Positions 8,692-19,716 are shown, numbered from the stretch's first letter. The stretch: 64,000 nucleotides of DNA from Paenilisteria portnoyi (GCF_014322795.1 NZ_JAASTT010000001.1:186001-250000); one strand, 5' to 3'. Notes: generated from the sequence alone by a model not told the origin. A program made the numbers and translations.

Positions 8692-11600
8692 CCCCTGTCG
8701 TATTATTTTCTTCATCCAATGCCTTTTCAACAGCTTGAACCACTTTATTCTGGAAGTTTTCTTCATCAGAATCGTTATAGAAGTGATTATCGCCATTGAA
8801 ATTGACGTACACCACTTTGCTATTAGATCCTGATGATGATTTAGCGGTTCCGTTTGTCGCTGCCTCAACTGTGTCTGGAGCTAAGGTTGTACTGCCACCA
8901 ACTGATTCGTTTTGATCAACAAGTTTCATCCCAAAGTGATTAGCAGCTTGATTTAGCAACATACCACTTCGAGCTGACATGCCGGGTTCAGTCGGAATAA
9001 TGAACTCTTTCCAGCCTTTTTCAGCAAGTGTCGCGACTTGAGGACCTTCTGCAATACCGCCTGTACGATAGCCTCTGTATGCACCACCATTGGCCATCGA
9101 CTTGATACCTGGCACATTATAAACACTGCCATATCGTGATTTTATATAGTTAATCGCGGCAGCCGCATTGTCAACAGGATTTAGAATATTATTCATTCCA
9201 GCTGCTTTATGCGCTTGGAATGTCGGCATAATGGTTTGCATAAGTCCCATCGATGGTGTTCCCTTAGCTGCGTTAGAATCCCAGTTGTTTACGGCACCTG
9301 GATTACCGCCAGATTCATGCTGTGCAATAACGCCTAAAGGTCCCATCCAACTGAGTGGGGTTCCAGTTGCCATCATAGCAGCCATCAACCATTGTTGAAT
9401 ATTTCCGCCAATTGCTCCCATGCTACTGAACGCACCACCAATGGCACCGGCTTGATTCTCAGCATATTTTTTAACATCCACATCTGTAAGCCCTTTGACA
9501 ACACCAATCGATGCAAATTTTCCTAGTCTACGCATGACACGAGATGGAGAATGGATATCTAGTTCTGCTCTGAATGCATCTTCTACACGTTTTGCAAGTG
9601 CCTTAGCAGCTTCTTCTACATTAGCACCCTCGCCAGTCATACCAGATGAGAAGTTCCCAACGAGAACTTGTCCCCAACCAGCTGCCTTACCTTGAGCAGC
9701 AACAAAAGGCTGTTGCACTCTTGAATTGACAAAAGCATCGGTTCCAGTTGCCGTCATGTTCTGGCCAACAGCAAATTGATTAACCATTCCAGAACCGTAG
9801 TTCACTGAATTCGTAACCATCATTGCCATTGGGGTATTGATATTACGGTTTTTCCATGCTTCCATGGAAATGACTGTCGAGCTAATGCCACTTCCAAGAG
9901 CCCTTGCAAAATCTGTTCCGAATGTTGCGCCTTGTGCTTCTAATTCTGGATTGGCAATTGCCTCAGCTGTCACAGATGTTGTCATTGCCGCCGCAGATGG
10001 TTGTTGAACATTCGTCACAGCTGGAGGCATTTGCATGACATTATTGACAGTTGTCTGCTGTCCGCCCATATCAACACCTAATGCATTCGCCGCGGCACCA
10101 AGTAGCATCTTACCTCGACCAACGTTTTGATCAACTGGAATAATAAACTCTTTCTTGCCGCCTTCACCAACCCATGATAGTTGCTCTTTCGTAATCATCC
10201 CACCAGTTGCATTTTTGCCAACATCCTTTTTGTGAATACCGGTTGTATCTTCCCCTTTTTGAGTTACAAAATCGGTGAAGCTATTGTACTTTTCTGTGAC
10301 CCAATTTTTAGTAGCATTTCCTTTATCACCAATCCACTCGGCTGCTTCTTTCCCTTTGCCGATAACATCTTCTATCCAGCCCAACGCTTTTTCAAAAGCG
10401 CCTGATATAGCTTCGGCTACTCCAACAATAGGATCTTTTACATTGCTATTAAACCAGCCTACTGCACCGCTCCAAACACCCTTTATGACCTCCCAGGCCG
10501 TTGAAAAGAAGCCTGATATTGCAGTTCCTAAAATACTAAAAGCAAAATTTATTGGTTGAACAATCGTGGTGCTAAACCATTCCGAAGCAACTGCCCAAGC
10601 ACCTTGAATTGTCGCCCATGCTACTAAGAAGAAGCCGGCAATAGCCTGTCCTACCATTTGAACTGCCAAAGTAAGTGGTTGCCAAATAGTCATATTAAAC
10701 CATTCGGTCACCGTTAACCATGTCGCCTGTATGGTCGCCCATGCTACATTAAAGAAATTAGAAATAGATTGGCCAACTGTTTGTACAGCTAAAGTGATTG
10801 GTTGCCAAATATACATATTGAACCATTCTGTAACCATTATCCAAGTTGCTTGTATTACGGCCCAGGCAACTGCAAAAAAGTTAGCGATACTCTGGCCAAC
10901 TAGTTGCACCTTTAACACTATTGGTTGCCATACATTAGTATCAAACCATGTTGTGGCAAGTGACCACATGCCCTGAATAGTTGCCCACGCTACACCAAAA
11001 ATATTTGCAAACCATTGAATTACTGGACTGAAAATAGCTTTTATACCATCCCATAAAAGAACAAAAGCACCAACAACAAAGTTTATTTTGTCTACAGCGC
11101 TGTTGTACATCGGGATCCAAACATTTTGATTTAACCATTCGACAATATTCCCAAACACATTTGCTATATTTTCTCCTAAGCGTGAGAAAAAGTCGCTTAT
11201 TGGCGCTAGCTTTTCACCAATCCAGCTACCTATATTGACAAAGAAGTTGGATATTTTCGACCATAAATCACTGAAAAAGGCACCTACTGGCGCCATCTTA
11301 TCACCGATATTTGAAGTTAAGTCGCTCCATCCAGATTTAACACTTGCCCATGCTTTTTGAGCACCCTCGCTGGTCTCATTCCATTTATCAGACCACCAAG
11401 CCCCATTAAATATAGTCTTAGAGGCGCCATCTTTTACTTTTGAAAAGCCTTTGCCAATAGGCCCATCTTGTACCCATTGTCCGACTTTTTCGCCCAGGCC
11501 AGAGCCGGCAATACCACCAATTACTGAACCAACAACGCCACCAATAGCTGTGCCGATACCAGGAACAACTGATCCAATAGCCGCCCCCGCTGCGCCACCT

Positions 11601-13876
11601 GACGCCATGCCAGCAACTCCACCAGCAAAGTCACCAATTTTACCACCAGCATTTTTTTTATTCATGCCAATGAGGGAAGTGGCCGCAAGTGCAGTACCCA
11701 CAATAGGTACCCTTTTAGCGACCTTGCCTACCATTCCTATTCCTTTACCAACCGCGCCAGTTTTATTTAATAAACCGCCCAGCTTTGATACTTTACCTGC
11801 ACCAGGCAACGCTTCTTGTGTGTATCGCCCTGAACGAGTTGCTTTAGCAGGATCAACTTTCATGGGTGTAGGTAACACTTTGCCGATGGTTGCTTTGCCA
11901 AGCCCTTTCATGCCTTTTCCAGCAAGCTTTCCAAGCGGTTTTAGCCCTGCTGCCATTATCATTCGGATACCTTTAAAGCGAAGTGCAAAGCCTAATAGTA
12001 AACCGTCTGCGAGTAGAGTGCCCCAGATGTTGCCCTGGCTTTCTAACTCTTCATTTCCAATTGCTTTTCCGAAAATGGATTTTAAACCATTCCAATTGAT
12101 TTTAAGAAATTTGACGAATAGTTGTTTCATAATTGAAGCAGGATCAAGTTTTTCTAAGAACGCGCCACCAAAGGATTTTGCGGCGGCTCCACCAACGCTA
12201 GCCATAACCTCTACTAATCCCATGCTTTTAGCGTATTCGTCGCCAACTTTTTCACTACTGAAAAGAACACCAGTAATAAAAGCATTGATGGACTCACCTA
12301 ATGCACTACCAGCCTTGCTAAAGAACTCTTTTATCTTGTCAATTCCACCGTTTTCATGAAGCCACTTATTGAGGTCTTGCCCCATTTGGTAAGTCACTTG
12401 TTTGAAAATATGATTGATAGAAAGTCCGTAGCTTTGCCATTTCTTAATGGAATCTAACATTTTCCCTAGATAAGAGAAGAAACCATCAAATTTTTCTCCT
12501 AGCCACGCTGCGGCTTCTGTCCCTGCTTGCTTTGCGGCATCCTTCCATTTTTGCCATGTGTCTTGATTCGCATTCAACCAGTCAATAATCTTTGTTAGAC
12601 GCGGTTTAATAGCGGTTTGGAAACCATCACCAATGCTTCTAAAGAATGATCCCGTATAGCCTTTTAAAGTAGAAATCATACCCGTGTAGGCTTGAGAAAA
12701 TCCTTTCGCACCACCGGAAAATTTCTTTTCGGCGCTTGAAATCAGCCCATCAAAGCCACCGCCAGCCTTCATTTCTTCTTTAGAGTATTTCATGTTGAAT
12801 TCTTTTAAGCGCTCAAATTCTCCCATCTGGCCATCCGCAATAGCCTCCATAGCATCACTAACTGTTTTACCAGGAGTAAGAGCGGCCATATCAACGGATA
12901 GTTTCATCAAACGCTGAAACTCTTGCTTTGTTTGCGTTAATCCTGTTGCACGTGCAGCCGCTGGCATCAAGTCAGCGGAAGCAAACGGAGTTGAGTCAGA
13001 ATACTGCCCAATCCATTTCATATAGTCCTTTGCTTTATCTGCCGATTTAAGCCAGTGTGTCATTGACACTGTATACTCCTCAAATGTTGCAGACGATTTA
13101 ACTGTTGCATCCAAAAAGCTTTTTCCTAAAACAGCACCGATTGTAACTGTAAATAAAGTCGGTAGAGAAAACAAAGCTCTTTTTGCCGCTCCAATAGCGC
13201 TAGCCGTATAGTTTAGCGCTTTGACAGGAATATTTACAATACTAGGAAGCGAACTCTTAATTCTTGAGCCGATACGGGCAGCAGTACTAGTTAATTTGTC
13301 AATCGCATTTAACGTGATTGAGTAGCCTTTAGATGCTAATTTCTTAGTGAAGGAAACCGCCTTTTTTACTGTCTCGGTTGCTGTGTCTTTAGCGCTTACA
13401 ACCATTTCATATTTTTTGAAATGATTACGGCGAAGGTAATTCATTAATCGGCCAACCGTTACTTCGAAAGGCTTTCCGTTCGCATCAATAGTTGTATAAT
13501 AGGCCTTCGGGAGCTTCTTATCCATGTAACGGCTGATACCATTAAGTTTTCTGGACGCATTATCAATCAAATTTACACTTAATCCATAACTTCTAGGCAT
13601 ATTTTTCTCCATGAAATTAGCGATTTTTTGGGCGCCTCTGGATACTTTATCGTTGATACCCACCGAAATTGCGTACGATTTAGCGAAATCTTTAGCCAGA
13701 AACCGTTTGAGTTTTGTTGCATTTCGTGTAACGTCGTCCTTAAAACGCATTTCAAAGCTCATATCTTTCATGCCTTTTGCCTGCTCATCCATTTTTTTTA
13801 GTTTGCTGGTCAATTTATCAATCTTCGCTTGCATCCTGTCTTGCATTTCGAACATCGCTGTCATCTTTGCCATCAT
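8675..13876 (-). CDS. Tape measure protein with lytic transglycosylase (SLT) domain
   Basis: 1733 aa. Sets tail length and is ejected toward the cell during infection. N-terminal ~230 residues are a helical TMP segment with repeated KAxxxxGY/SYGLS blocks; central hydrophobic Gly-rich stretches (~700-810) look membrane-active; residues ~960-1170 hold tandem 41-aa repeats. Residues ~1495-1600 are a goose-type/SLT transglycosylase domain with the catalytic Glu in the QHESGGNP motif (Glu ~1521) and a GLMQTI motif, which would locally open the wall. Two copies of a [17 protein letters not shown] block flank it. Two ATGs in tandem follow a GAGGAGG site; either may start. Confidence 0.93.
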   Translation of the reverse strand: MMAKMTAMFEMQDRMQAKIDKLTSKLKKMDEQAKGMKDMSFEMRFKDDVTRNATKLKRFLAKDFAKSYAISVGINDKVSRGAQKIANFMEKNMPRSYGLSVNLIDNASRKLNGISRYMDKKLPKAYYTTIDANGKPFEVTVGRLMNYLRRNHFKKYEMVVSAKDTATETVKKAVSFTKKLASKGYSITLNAIDKLTSTAARIGSRIKSSLPSIVNIPVKALNYTASAIGAAKRALFSLPTLFTVTIGAVLGKSFLDATVKSSATFEEYTVSMTHWLKSADKAKDYMKWIGQYSDSTPFASADLMPAAARATGLTQTKQEFQRLMKLSVDMAALTPGKTVSDAMEAIADGQMGEFERLKEFNMKYSKEEMKAGGGFDGLISSAEKKFSGGAKGFSQAYTGMISTLKGYTGSFFRSIGDGFQTAIKPRLTKIIDWLNANQDTWQKWKDAAKQAGTEAAAWLGEKFDGFFSYLGKMLDSIKKWQSYGLSINHIFKQVTYQMGQDLNKWLHENGGIDKIKEFFSKAGSALGESINAFITGVLFSSEKVGDEYAKSMGLVEVMASVGGAAAKSFGGAFLEKLDPASIMKQLFVKFLKINWNGLKSIFGKAIGNEELESQGNIWGTLLADGLLLGFALRFKGIRMIMAAGLKPLGKLAGKGMKGLGKATIGKVLPTPMKVDPAKATRSGRYTQEALPGAGKVSKLGGLLNKTGAVGKGIGMVGKVAKRVPIVGTALAATSLIGMNKKNAGGKIGDFAGGVAGMASGGAAGAAIGSVVPGIGTAIGGVVGSVIGGIAGSGLGEKVGQWVQDGPIGKGFSKVKDGASKTIFNGAWWSDKWNETSEGAQKAWASVKSGWSDLTSNIGDKMAPVGAFFSDLWSKISNFFVNIGSWIGEKLAPISDFFSRLGENIANVFGNIVEWLNQNVWIPMYNSAVDKINFVVGAFVLLWDGIKAIFSPVIQWFANIFGVAWATIQGMWSLATTWFDTNVWQPIVLKVQLVGQSIANFFAVAWAVIQATWIMVTEWFNMYIWQPITLAVQTVGQSISNFFNVAWATIQATWLTVTEWFNMTIWQPLTLAVQMVGQAIAGFFLVAWATIQGAWAVASEWFSTTIVQPINFAFSILGTAISGFFSTAWEVIKGVWSGAVGWFNSNVKDPIVGVAEAISGAFEKALGWIEDVIGKGKEAAEWIGDKGNATKNWVTEKYNSFTDFVTQKGEDTTGIHKKDVGKNATGGMITKEQLSWVGEGGKKEFIIPVDQNVGRGKMLLGAAANALGVDMGGQQTTVNNVMQMPPAVTNVQQPSAAAMTTSVTAEAIANPELEAQGATFGTDFARALGSGISSTVISMEAWKNRNINTPMAMMVTNSVNYGSGMVNQFAVGQNMTATGTDAFVNSRVQQPFVAAQGKAAGWGQVLVGNFSSGMTGEGANVEEAAKALAKRVEDAFRAELDIHSPSRVMRRLGKFASIGVVKGLTDVDVKKYAENQAGAIGGAFSSMGAIGGNIQQWLMAAMMATGTPLSWMGPLGVIAQHESGGNPGAVNNWDSNAAKGTPSMGLMQTIMPTFQAHKAAGMNNILNPVDNAAAAINYIKSRYGSVYNVPGIKSMANGGAYRGYRTGGIAEGPQVATLAEKGWKEFIIPTEPGMSARSGMLLNQAANHFGMKLVDQNESVGGSTTLAPDTVEAATNGTAKSSSGSNSKVVYVNFNGDNHFYNDSDEENFQNKVVQAVEKALDEENNTTGDGPIG
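10475..10995 (-). repeat. Tandem 41-residue (123-nt) repeats inside the tape measure gene
   Basis: About five head-to-tail copies of a unit containing VAWATIQxxW...TEWFNxxIWQP..LAVQxVGQxIxxFF. The first and last copies are more diverged. Each copy places Trp/Phe residues at the same spacing, as expected for a helical tape whose copy number adjusts tail length. Boundaries are approximate. Confidence 0.8.
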
Positions 13877-13887
13877 AATCCTCCTCT

Positions 13888-14067
13888 CTATCGGGTTCTA
13901 TCCATTTCTTTTTTATTCAGCTCCAGTTTATGCTCAATGAACGCGTAAAAAAGAGCCCTTTGTCGTTTAGGTAGTAGAATCATTTCATGAATCGAGGCAG
14001 GAGACTGGTGCAACTCAATGAACGCGTAAAATGCATAAGTTGCATCACGGTCACCAGCCTTGATTAG
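13888..14067 (-). CDS. -1 frameshift extension of tail-assembly chaperone (XkdN-T)
   Basis: Open frame without its own start, read only if ribosomes slip -1 at the heptamer A AAA AAC (minus strand, 14073-14067), the last codons of xkdN before its TAA. It encodes 59 aa including two related blocks FYAFIELHQSP and FYAFIEHKLEL, and stops at 13888, 12 nt before the tape measure start. This is the gpG/gpGT arrangement of long-tailed phages: the fusion (~219 aa) and the short form act as chaperones for the tape measure. Confidence 0.82.
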   Translation of the reverse strand, partial: LIKAGDRDATYAFYAFIELHQSPASIHEMILLPKRQRALFYAFIEHKLELNKKEMDRTR

Positions 14068-14546
14068 TTTTTTGCTTCTTCAATCATACTTTCCTCTTCA
14101 TCCATTTCGTCGTCAAATCCATTGACTTCACTTGCCGCTGCAATCCATGCCATATAATCCCCTGGTATTGATAAGATTGCTTTAGCAACCTCAATAGCGC
14201 TAGGTGTTTTATATGCTTCCAGTAACTTCGGATCATTGAATTTTGGAAAAACAGTCGACTCTAAAGCCAATGTTGCTTGAAATTTATCAGAATCGAATGT
14301 TTCAACTGGTTGTCGATTGCGGCCAACCGGTTTCCGTTTTGTACATTCTTTTCGTAATTCATCAATACGTTCAGTAGCTACGTTTTCAAAGATAAACGGA
14401 ATCGGATTTCCATTTATATCTTTAAAGCGCTTTGAAATAACACGTTCTAAACCCGCTTTTTCCTCATATTTACCTGGTAAGAACGCTGTGATATCTAAAA
14501 CTTGTCCTTCTGCTGCCGCGAATTCACTTACTTTTTCTTTTGTCAT
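14064..14546 (-). CDS. xkdN: Tail assembly chaperone XkdN
   Basis: 160 aa. The ..VLDITAFLPGKYEEKAGLERVISKRFKD.NGNP..F segment and the E...LEAYKTPSAIEVAKAILSIPGDY pattern match the XkdN family. Lies between tube (XkdM) and tape measure. Ends in the slippery sequence described in the frameshift entry. Good GGAG site before the ATG. Confidence 0.88.
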   Translation of the reverse strand: MTKEKVSEFAAAEGQVLDITAFLPGKYEEKAGLERVISKRFKDINGNPIPFIFENVATERIDELRKECTKRKPVGRNRQPVETFDSDKFQATLALESTVFPKFNDPKLLEAYKTPSAIEVAKAILSIPGDYMAWIAAASEVNGFDDEMDEEESMIEEAKN

Positions 14547-14607
14547 TATAATTCTCCATTCTATTGGTTATTATCAAAAAGAGGACGAGAGCATAAGCCC
14601 TCATCCA

Positions 14608-15051
14608 TTAATCAAATGTAGATTTTAGTGATTCTGGAACATCAAAATCTTCGAAGGTGAACGGAATTTCTTCTTCAAGCGCTTCTGAATCGACATCTAG
14701 CCCCACGATTTTCACACTATCGATATTCACATCTTTGAGCGTTATCCGTTCTGCACCACGCCCTGATGCCTTGTCATCTATATATGTCTGAATAGAAAAA
14801 TACGGGTCTGTACCTGTCTTCACGTAGTCCTGAATCATTTTGACAAAGCGCGATGTAACTTTGTAAAGAGTCAATGTTCCTGTCCCTTTCGCGCCAGTTG
14901 TCTTACTACCTGTCATACGGCGCCCCATAACGTTTACCTCAGATTTATTTTTCTCAACGGTAGCCTCACAAGTTTTAACCTCTGCAATCTCAATACCGTC
15001 AACAAAAAGCCCGCCTTCTTTACCAGAAATGGTATTCTGTGCCTTAAACAT
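14608..15051 (-). CDS. xkdM: Tail tube protein XkdM
   Basis: 147 aa, usual family length. The N-terminal ISGKEGGLFVDG.EIAEVK.CEATVEKNK.EV...G.R..G.KTTG.KGTGTLTLYKV pattern is diagnostic of the XkdM core-tube family. It polymerises into the inner tube under the sheath encoded just upstream. Confidence 0.92.
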   Translation of the reverse strand: MFKAQNTISGKEGGLFVDGIEIAEVKTCEATVEKNKSEVNVMGRRMTGSKTTGAKGTGTLTLYKVTSRFVKMIQDYVKTGTDPYFSIQTYIDDKASGRGAERITLKDVNIDSVKIVGLDVDSEALEEEIPFTFEDFDVPESLKSTFD

Positions 15052-15052
15052 A

Positions 15053-16411
15053 TTATCTCACCTCCGTGGAAATATAATATTTTTCTCCTGCATCAACAGG
15101 CTTGATACGTTGATTGACTATGAATCCATCTTCTGTCGCGTTGAGCGTTACCTCAACATCAGCTGTGGAATCAAAGTCAGCGATTGCGCCATTTTGCTGT
15201 AATTCATCTAAATATGTCGTTTGCATACCTAAAAGCAGCTGAATTCCATTGTCATTTGCAGGAATATCCGAATTGGCATCCTTACGATCTTTGATTGCTT
15301 GCATGATATTCCGCCGGCTATCATTATTGACACCGTCCAGAATACGCATAATTTTATTTTTGCGGTATCGCGAACTCTTGTCCTTATCAAATGTAACTAA
15401 GCTATTAATGTCCTGTTCTACATAGACGGCTTTATCACGAGCATCAAAGGTAAACACAAATTCACCATTTAATAGCGCATCCTCCGTCTCATCGTTGGCT
15501 AAACGAGGCCGAGCATCAATTGCCCCCTCATACTTAACAAACGTATTAGACTTAAGCATAGAAGCAGAGGCATCAGCACCAGCAACCCAAGCAACGGATT
15601 GATGGGGGCTTAACTGCGTGCCATCTTCAAGAACGACGCCATTTTTAACATTGATGATTCCTTCATAATCAGCTGGCATATTCGCAACAACGCCTTTAAT
15701 TTTAATGCCTTGCTCCTCTCTCATTCGCTTGATAAAGCTAACGAATGCTGTTTTGAGCGCAGTCCCAGTATCATCAACAGGCAGAGCGATTGTATCGAAG
15801 AATTCGCCTTCTGCATCAAGTAAAAATTGCGTGTAATCCAGATTTAGAGGCACTTGATCATTACCACCAACTAATGATGTGCCAGATGTATTCTCCAGAA
15901 CACTACCTGCCACTGTTTTATAGACAACATACTGATTATCAACTAACTCAGAAGCACTGCTGACTGTTTGACGGACAACAGAATCCTCATTTAGAAACAC
16001 AACAACATCTTTTTTAGTCGAATCGACAACATTATCAGAAACTTTGATTGTCAGACCATTACCCACGGCACCACCAAAAACAGCAGTTACTTGGATGTCT
16101 TTCGATAGCGTCGCTTTAGCCTTCTCGCCGTCGTTCAAGCGATATAGTAAAACCGTTTTAGCCATCTTCATTGTTTCTCGAAGTAATAAAAAACTAGGGT
16201 CTGAGATAGGTAATCCTAATTTCTTTTCAACATCCTCTGGGGTGTTGATTACAATAAACTGCTTTGTGGGTCCCCAACTTGCTGCTAAGGGAAGCGCGAC
16301 TGTTCCACGTTCGCCAGATTTCACTCGCTCAGTTGCCGCGGCTTTAAATTTCGTATAAATACCAGGACGAATTTTTTCAATGCCGTCTTTAAACGTTCCA
16401 CCACTAACCAT
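15053..16411 (-). CDS. xkdK: Contractile tail sheath protein XkdK
   Basis: 452 aa. Starts with GGTFKDGIEKIRPGIYTKFKA and contains RGTVALPL.ASWGPTK..I.I near the N-terminus, then the sheath core with WVAGADA and VYVEQDINSL..F...K...YRKNK..RILD at the C-terminus. These are the marks of the gpFI/XkdK sheath and establish that the prophage is a myovirus. Overlaps the upstream gene by 8 nt. Confidence 0.95.
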   Translation of the reverse strand: MVSGGTFKDGIEKIRPGIYTKFKAAATERVKSGERGTVALPLAASWGPTKQFIVINTPEDVEKKLGLPISDPSFLLLRETMKMAKTVLLYRLNDGEKAKATLSKDIQVTAVFGGAVGNGLTIKVSDNVVDSTKKDVVVFLNEDSVVRQTVSSASELVDNQYVVYKTVAGSVLENTSGTSLVGGNDQVPLNLDYTQFLLDAEGEFFDTIALPVDDTGTALKTAFVSFIKRMREEQGIKIKGVVANMPADYEGIINVKNGVVLEDGTQLSPHQSVAWVAGADASASMLKSNTFVKYEGAIDARPRLANDETEDALLNGEFVFTFDARDKAVYVEQDINSLVTFDKDKSSRYRKNKIMRILDGVNNDSRRNIMQAIKDRKDANSDIPANDNGIQLLLGMQTTYLDELQQNGAIADFDSTADVEVTLNATEDGFIVNQRIKPVDAGEKYYISTEVR

Positions 16412-16661
16412 TGTCCTTCACCTCTTCCTCTTCTTTTTCCGCTTTCTCACGCAAAAACTTCGTAATTAAAGATTTTGCCTCGGTTTTAGTAATTGCATTA
16501 CCAACATAACCGAAAAGCGCGCCATCCATGATTTCGGCTCTTACACCAAAAACTTTACGACTTTGCGCCCTTAATTCGTCAATCAAAAAAGCAGTTTCCT
16601 CTGCAACAACTGGGGCAGATTCTACCGCTTCTCTTACGCTTTTTGCTTTTTTATCAGCCAT
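16404..16661 (-). CDS. Small acidic phage protein upstream of sheath (YqbJ-neighbour type)
   Basis: 85 aa. Charged, with AEETAFLIDELRAQSRKVFGVRAEIMDGALFG in the centre and an acidic C-terminus. Overlaps both neighbours (8 nt each), so translational coupling is likely. A small protein occupies this position in many PBSX-type operons. Function unknown. Confidence 0.7.
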   Translation of the reverse strand: MADKKAKSVREAVESAPVVAEETAFLIDELRAQSRKVFGVRAEIMDGALFGYVGNAITKTEAKSLITKFLREKAEKEEEEVKDNG

Positions 16662-17127
16662 TTTTCAGACCTCCATTTATTTGTAAAGGATTTTCTTCAC
16701 TTAACAGTGGCTTGTCAGGTTGTTCGTACCGATCATAGGAGTCCCAAGCAAAAACAATCACTTTGGAGTATTCATCCCCGTCTCGAATGTCCACCTTTGA
16801 CAACCGCATGTAAAAACCTGACTCCTCACCATTTTCACCTAGCACCGGGATTATAAGTCGTTTCTTATCAAAGTATCTTTTGATGTGCTCCGCAAGATTA
16901 AACGCATCCAGTTTATCGAAATGAAAGATTTTAACATTCCATGTGTATGTGTTTACAAACGAAGTAAGCGAAGCACCACGCCCAGATACACTTGCTTGTG
17001 GAAAATAGATACTAGGTGTAGCAAATTTAGCGGGAACACTTGCCGTGTATACCTTAAGATTAGGTGCTATCTCTTTTCCAACCTTCACACTCAAAGCCAT
17101 CACAGAACCTAATTCGACGTTATCCAT
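16654..17127 (-). CDS. Phage neck/tail-terminator-region protein (XkdJ-position)
   Basis: 157 aa. Contains a beta-rich body with W-x-V-KIFHFDKLDAFNLAEHIKRYF and a RLSKVDIRDGDEYSKVIVFAW segment. Located between the HK97-gp10-like protein and the sheath, the place of the tail terminator in contractile phages, so that role is a reasonable inference. Confidence 0.65.
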   Translation of the reverse strand: MDNVELGSVMALSVKVGKEIAPNLKVYTASVPAKFATPSIYFPQASVSGRGASLTSFVNTYTWNVKIFHFDKLDAFNLAEHIKRYFDKKRLIIPVLGENGEESGFYMRLSKVDIRDGDEYSKVIVFAWDSYDRYEQPDKPLLSEENPLQINGGLKNG

Positions 17128-17136
17128 TCTCTCACC

Positions 17137-17643
17137 TCATTTAAAACATTCATCCATGAATTGTTGTAGTTTTCTTTCCATACCTTGCTCAAATAGTTTT
17201 TCAAATATGGCAATGGCCGTATCCCAGTAGTTTGTGCCATCAATCCATTTGAACGTGAGTAACATACCAGTTTGGGAACCAGGATCATAAACGAAACTAT
17301 CGCCTTTCCAATGACCCGGAACCCACCGCCGATCTTTACCCGAATTTGGATCAATCGTGAAATGGCCGTCATTAACATACCAGGCATATTCAACATTCGT
17401 GCCGACTTCTAGCGTCATTCCGCCGTCAGCGATGATAAAAACATTGTTCCATGCGCTTTTTGTAAACGAATTGAGTAAGCGCCGTGTATCAACTGTCTCA
17501 GTTCGGATAATTTCATCCTGAACAATATCAAGGAAAGCCATACCAGAGGCATCCAGCCATTTTTTAAATTCATTTGGTAGTTCTTTCTTAAATTTGCCCA
17601 ATTGATTCACGAATTCCTCTAAACCGTCAATATTTAATCCCAT
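17137..17643 (-). CDS. xkdI: HK97 gp10-like minor tail / tail completion protein (XkdI)
   Basis: 168 aa. Starts GLNIDGLEEFVNQLGKF and has the GDTTRLLNSF-like VDTRRLLNSFTKSAW and NVEYAWYVNDGHF patterns of the gp10-like family. Overlaps the XkdH gene by 1 nt. Participates in head-tail joining or tail completion. Confidence 0.8.
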   Translation of the reverse strand: MGLNIDGLEEFVNQLGKFKKELPNEFKKWLDASGMAFLDIVQDEIIRTETVDTRRLLNSFTKSAWNNVFIIADGGMTLEVGTNVEYAWYVNDGHFTIDPNSGKDRRWVPGHWKGDSFVYDPGSQTGMLLTFKWIDGTNYWDTAIAIFEKLFEQGMERKLQQFMDECFK

Positions 17644-18002
17644 TACAGAACAACCTTTCTAAACGCTTCTACTTCGATATGATGATTCTTAATTGTTTTA
17701 GGCTCTTGAAGGATTAGAACGATATCACCTGAAATAAGTTTATCTTGATTGCGAACATCGGTATTTTTTCTAAAGTGGACAAGGTATGACTGAATCATGA
17801 CATTTTGGGGCTCACCTTGCGAGACAGACTCAGAACGCTTAGTAATATAGCATTTTACATCTTTAATGTCAGCTTCCTCGTCATATTCAACGACGTCTGG
17901 AAGGTTTTCAATGCTGATACCAAAGCTTTTCTTATCATCATTCGCTTTTAGTGATAAATGAAAAATCTCACATCGATCAGTCAATAGCTTCTCATAGCTC
18001 AT
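17643..18002 (-). CDS. xkdH: Head-tail joining protein XkdH (DUF3599)
   Basis: 119 aa. Begins SYEKLLTDRCEIFHLS and contains DIKCYITK-like DVKCYITKRSESVSQGEPQ, then a beta-rich SGDIVLILQEPKTIKNHHIEVEAFRKV tail, the usual form for the head-tail stopper family. Fits the YqbG-YqbH-YqbI gene order of PBSX/skin. Confidence 0.8.
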   Translation of the reverse strand: MSYEKLLTDRCEIFHLSLKANDDKKSFGISIENLPDVVEYDEEADIKDVKCYITKRSESVSQGEPQNVMIQSYLVHFRKNTDVRNQDKLISGDIVLILQEPKTIKNHHIEVEAFRKVVL

Positions 18003-18003
18003 A

Positions 18004-18399
18004 CTAAATACCTCGCATTCGAAATAATCCTTTTTTCAGCTTTTGTACATCCTCATTGATAAAACCATTGATTAATCCTGAAATATCAGGCTTTTTCAAC
18101 GAATCTCCAGAACCGATTGTATAGGAGTAATCACTCATTTTCTCCGATGTATAACCCTTTTGAATAGAATCATCACTGTTAATCAAGGCAAAGAATTGAG
18201 CCAACTTCAACAATGCAATCCGAAGTTTTTCAGGTAATTTCTCATCTACGTCTAAAACTTCGCTAATTGGCTGCCTTAAAGTGCTTTCTAATTCTGATTC
18301 TGCCTCAATGATATCCAATAATAGGCTACCATCACTTCGATCTTGAACTGCTTCAAATTCACTGTAGGATTTCAGCTCTTGAGGGGTTATATAGCTCAT
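18004..18399 (-). CDS. yqbG: Head-tail connector YqbG (DUF3199)
   Basis: 131 aa, largely helical: MSYITPQELKSYSEFEAV at the N-terminus and a QFFALINSD...GYTSEKMSDYSYTI segment. Matches the YqbG connector family. Sits between the YqbF-like and XkdH genes as expected. Confidence 0.8.
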   Translation of the reverse strand: MSYITPQELKSYSEFEAVQDRSDGSLLLDIIEAESELESTLRQPISEVLDVDEKLPEKLRIALLKLAQFFALINSDDSIQKGYTSEKMSDYSYTIGSGDSLKKPDISGLINGFINEDVQKLKKGLFRMRGI

Positions 18400-18404
18400 T
18401 GGAA

Positions 18405-18764
18405 TCAGTCCTTATTAGCTGGTTTTGCTGGAGGCTTAGTAGCAATTAGCTCATCTAGCTTATGTTGCAAAGCAGCCTTAGCTTCTTCATCTTTAACAGC
18501 ATCAATCGATTTTTGACAGTCATCTAATTGCGCCTGCTCTGATTCAACTGTCAACTCTGAAAGTGCTTTTTCAGCTGCATCAACGCGTTTTTGTTCCGCT
18601 TTATTCAGGGATGCATCGACTTTCACTTCAAATAGAGAATTTTCCTGTAAATAATTATAAGCATCTTCGCTGATTTCAACGACTTGCTCTTTTTTGAATG
18701 ACAAACCAAATGGGACAAGAGCGAAATTTTCTCCCTCTTTCAATTCAGCAGTATATTTCGGCAT
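18405..18764 (-). CDS. yqbF: YqbF-like phage protein
   Basis: 119 aa. Residues 1-48 (PKYTAELKEGENFALVPFG..FKKEQVVEISEDAYNYLQEN..FEV) match the short YqbF domain; the rest is a Lys/Glu/Ala-rich helix ending in KPPAKPANKD. Lies between capsid and connector, where YqbF occurs in the skin element. Confidence 0.72.
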   Translation of the reverse strand: MPKYTAELKEGENFALVPFGLSFKKEQVVEISEDAYNYLQENSLFEVKVDASLNKAEQKRVDAAEKALSELTVESEQAQLDDCQKSIDAVKDEEAKAALQHKLDELIATKPPAKPANKD

Positions 18765-18769
18765 TTAGA

Positions 18770-19699
18770 TCACTCCTTCACCTTAATGATTTTAGAAACA
18801 GCGTCCTCTTCTTCAAATACTGTATCTAGTTTTGCGGTCAAGACAATGATAATTTCACGTTTCCGGATATCTTTATCAACTTCAATCCGAATATTACGAG
18901 AAAAGCCTAAAATAATGTTTTTCGGATGCGTCAAAATGATATCTGAAACATCTGTTCCGCTGCCATTGTCATAAGGTTGCAGGTTGGCAACAGCTTGAAT
19001 CGGTGTTCCAAAAGGTCTTGCAATCTTCCCTTCAACAGCGCTATCCCCCATTGATGTCTGGCGATCACCTAGCTTATCAATCCATTCTGTTTCAATACTT
19101 GGTGAAGTATAGTAACGGAAATCTTGAGGTGTTCGCATATATTTAGCTGGAATTAATTTTTTAGCTGCTTTGAATACAGCACGGTCAATGTCAGCTGATG
19201 CATTGTCACCAACATGAGAGGTTGCTAGTTTTCTAAGGCCGTCAAGCTGGGCCAAGTAAGCATCAGTAGTGTTGGCTACATCACCATTTACCATCAATTC
19301 CTCGATATCGATAGCTGCGCGTTCTGATAGCATTTGCATAATCGTGGCTTGTAATCCACCTTTTTCAATATTGTTTTCAAGGGTGTCGTACGTTAGGTTA
19401 ATCTCCGCGATTACTTCCTTAGCATTGAGTGTCACCTTACTAGTCTTTGGAACGGCACGGTCAGAATCGGCTACCGGAACTCCCTCAGATGCAGCACGCA
19501 TAATTCTTTGACCAAAGCCAATTTTTTCGATTTTTTGCGAATCAGATTCCATTTGAACAACACGAGCATCTTTTAAAATGGTTGGTGTGTTCTGAACCAT
19601 CCGAATGAATTCTTGAGATTGCGCGGGATTCATCAAACCGCCAGTCGATAGGCTGTTAAGAGTCATTGCTGCTTTTTCAATAATTTGATCATTTTTCAT
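18770..19699 (-). CDS. xkdG: Major capsid protein XkdG
   Basis: 309 aa. HK97-fold capsid of the XkdG type: [20 protein letters not shown] near the N-terminus, [15 protein letters not shown] in the middle, and a C-terminal P-domain/strand with [27 protein letters not shown]. Forms the icosahedral head. Preceded by XkdF, the protease/scaffold candidate. Confidence 0.93.
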   Translation of the reverse strand: MKNDQIIEKAAMTLNSLSTGGLMNPAQSQEFIRMVQNTPTILKDARVVQMESDSQKIEKIGFGQRIMRAASEGVPVADSDRAVPKTSKVTLNAKEVIAEINLTYDTLENNIEKGGLQATIMQMLSERAAIDIEELMVNGDVANTTDAYLAQLDGLRKLATSHVGDNASADIDRAVFKAAKKLIPAKYMRTPQDFRYYTSPSIETEWIDKLGDRQTSMGDSAVEGKIARPFGTPIQAVANLQPYDNGSGTDVSDIILTHPKNIILGFSRNIRIEVDKDIRKREIIIVLTAKLDTVFEEEDAVSKIIKVKE

Positions 19700-19716
19700 C
19701 GGTTATCATCTCCTTC

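Noticed and set aside
8692-8868. N-terminal extension of xkdP
   Set aside because: It reads through tape measure codons in another frame and has no match to the XkdP N-terminus.
11451-12359. 302-codon plus-strand open frame opposite the tape measure gene
   Set aside because: Pro/Ala-rich translation mirrors the Gly-rich codons of the tape measure gene on the other strand; no ribosome site or recognisable domain.
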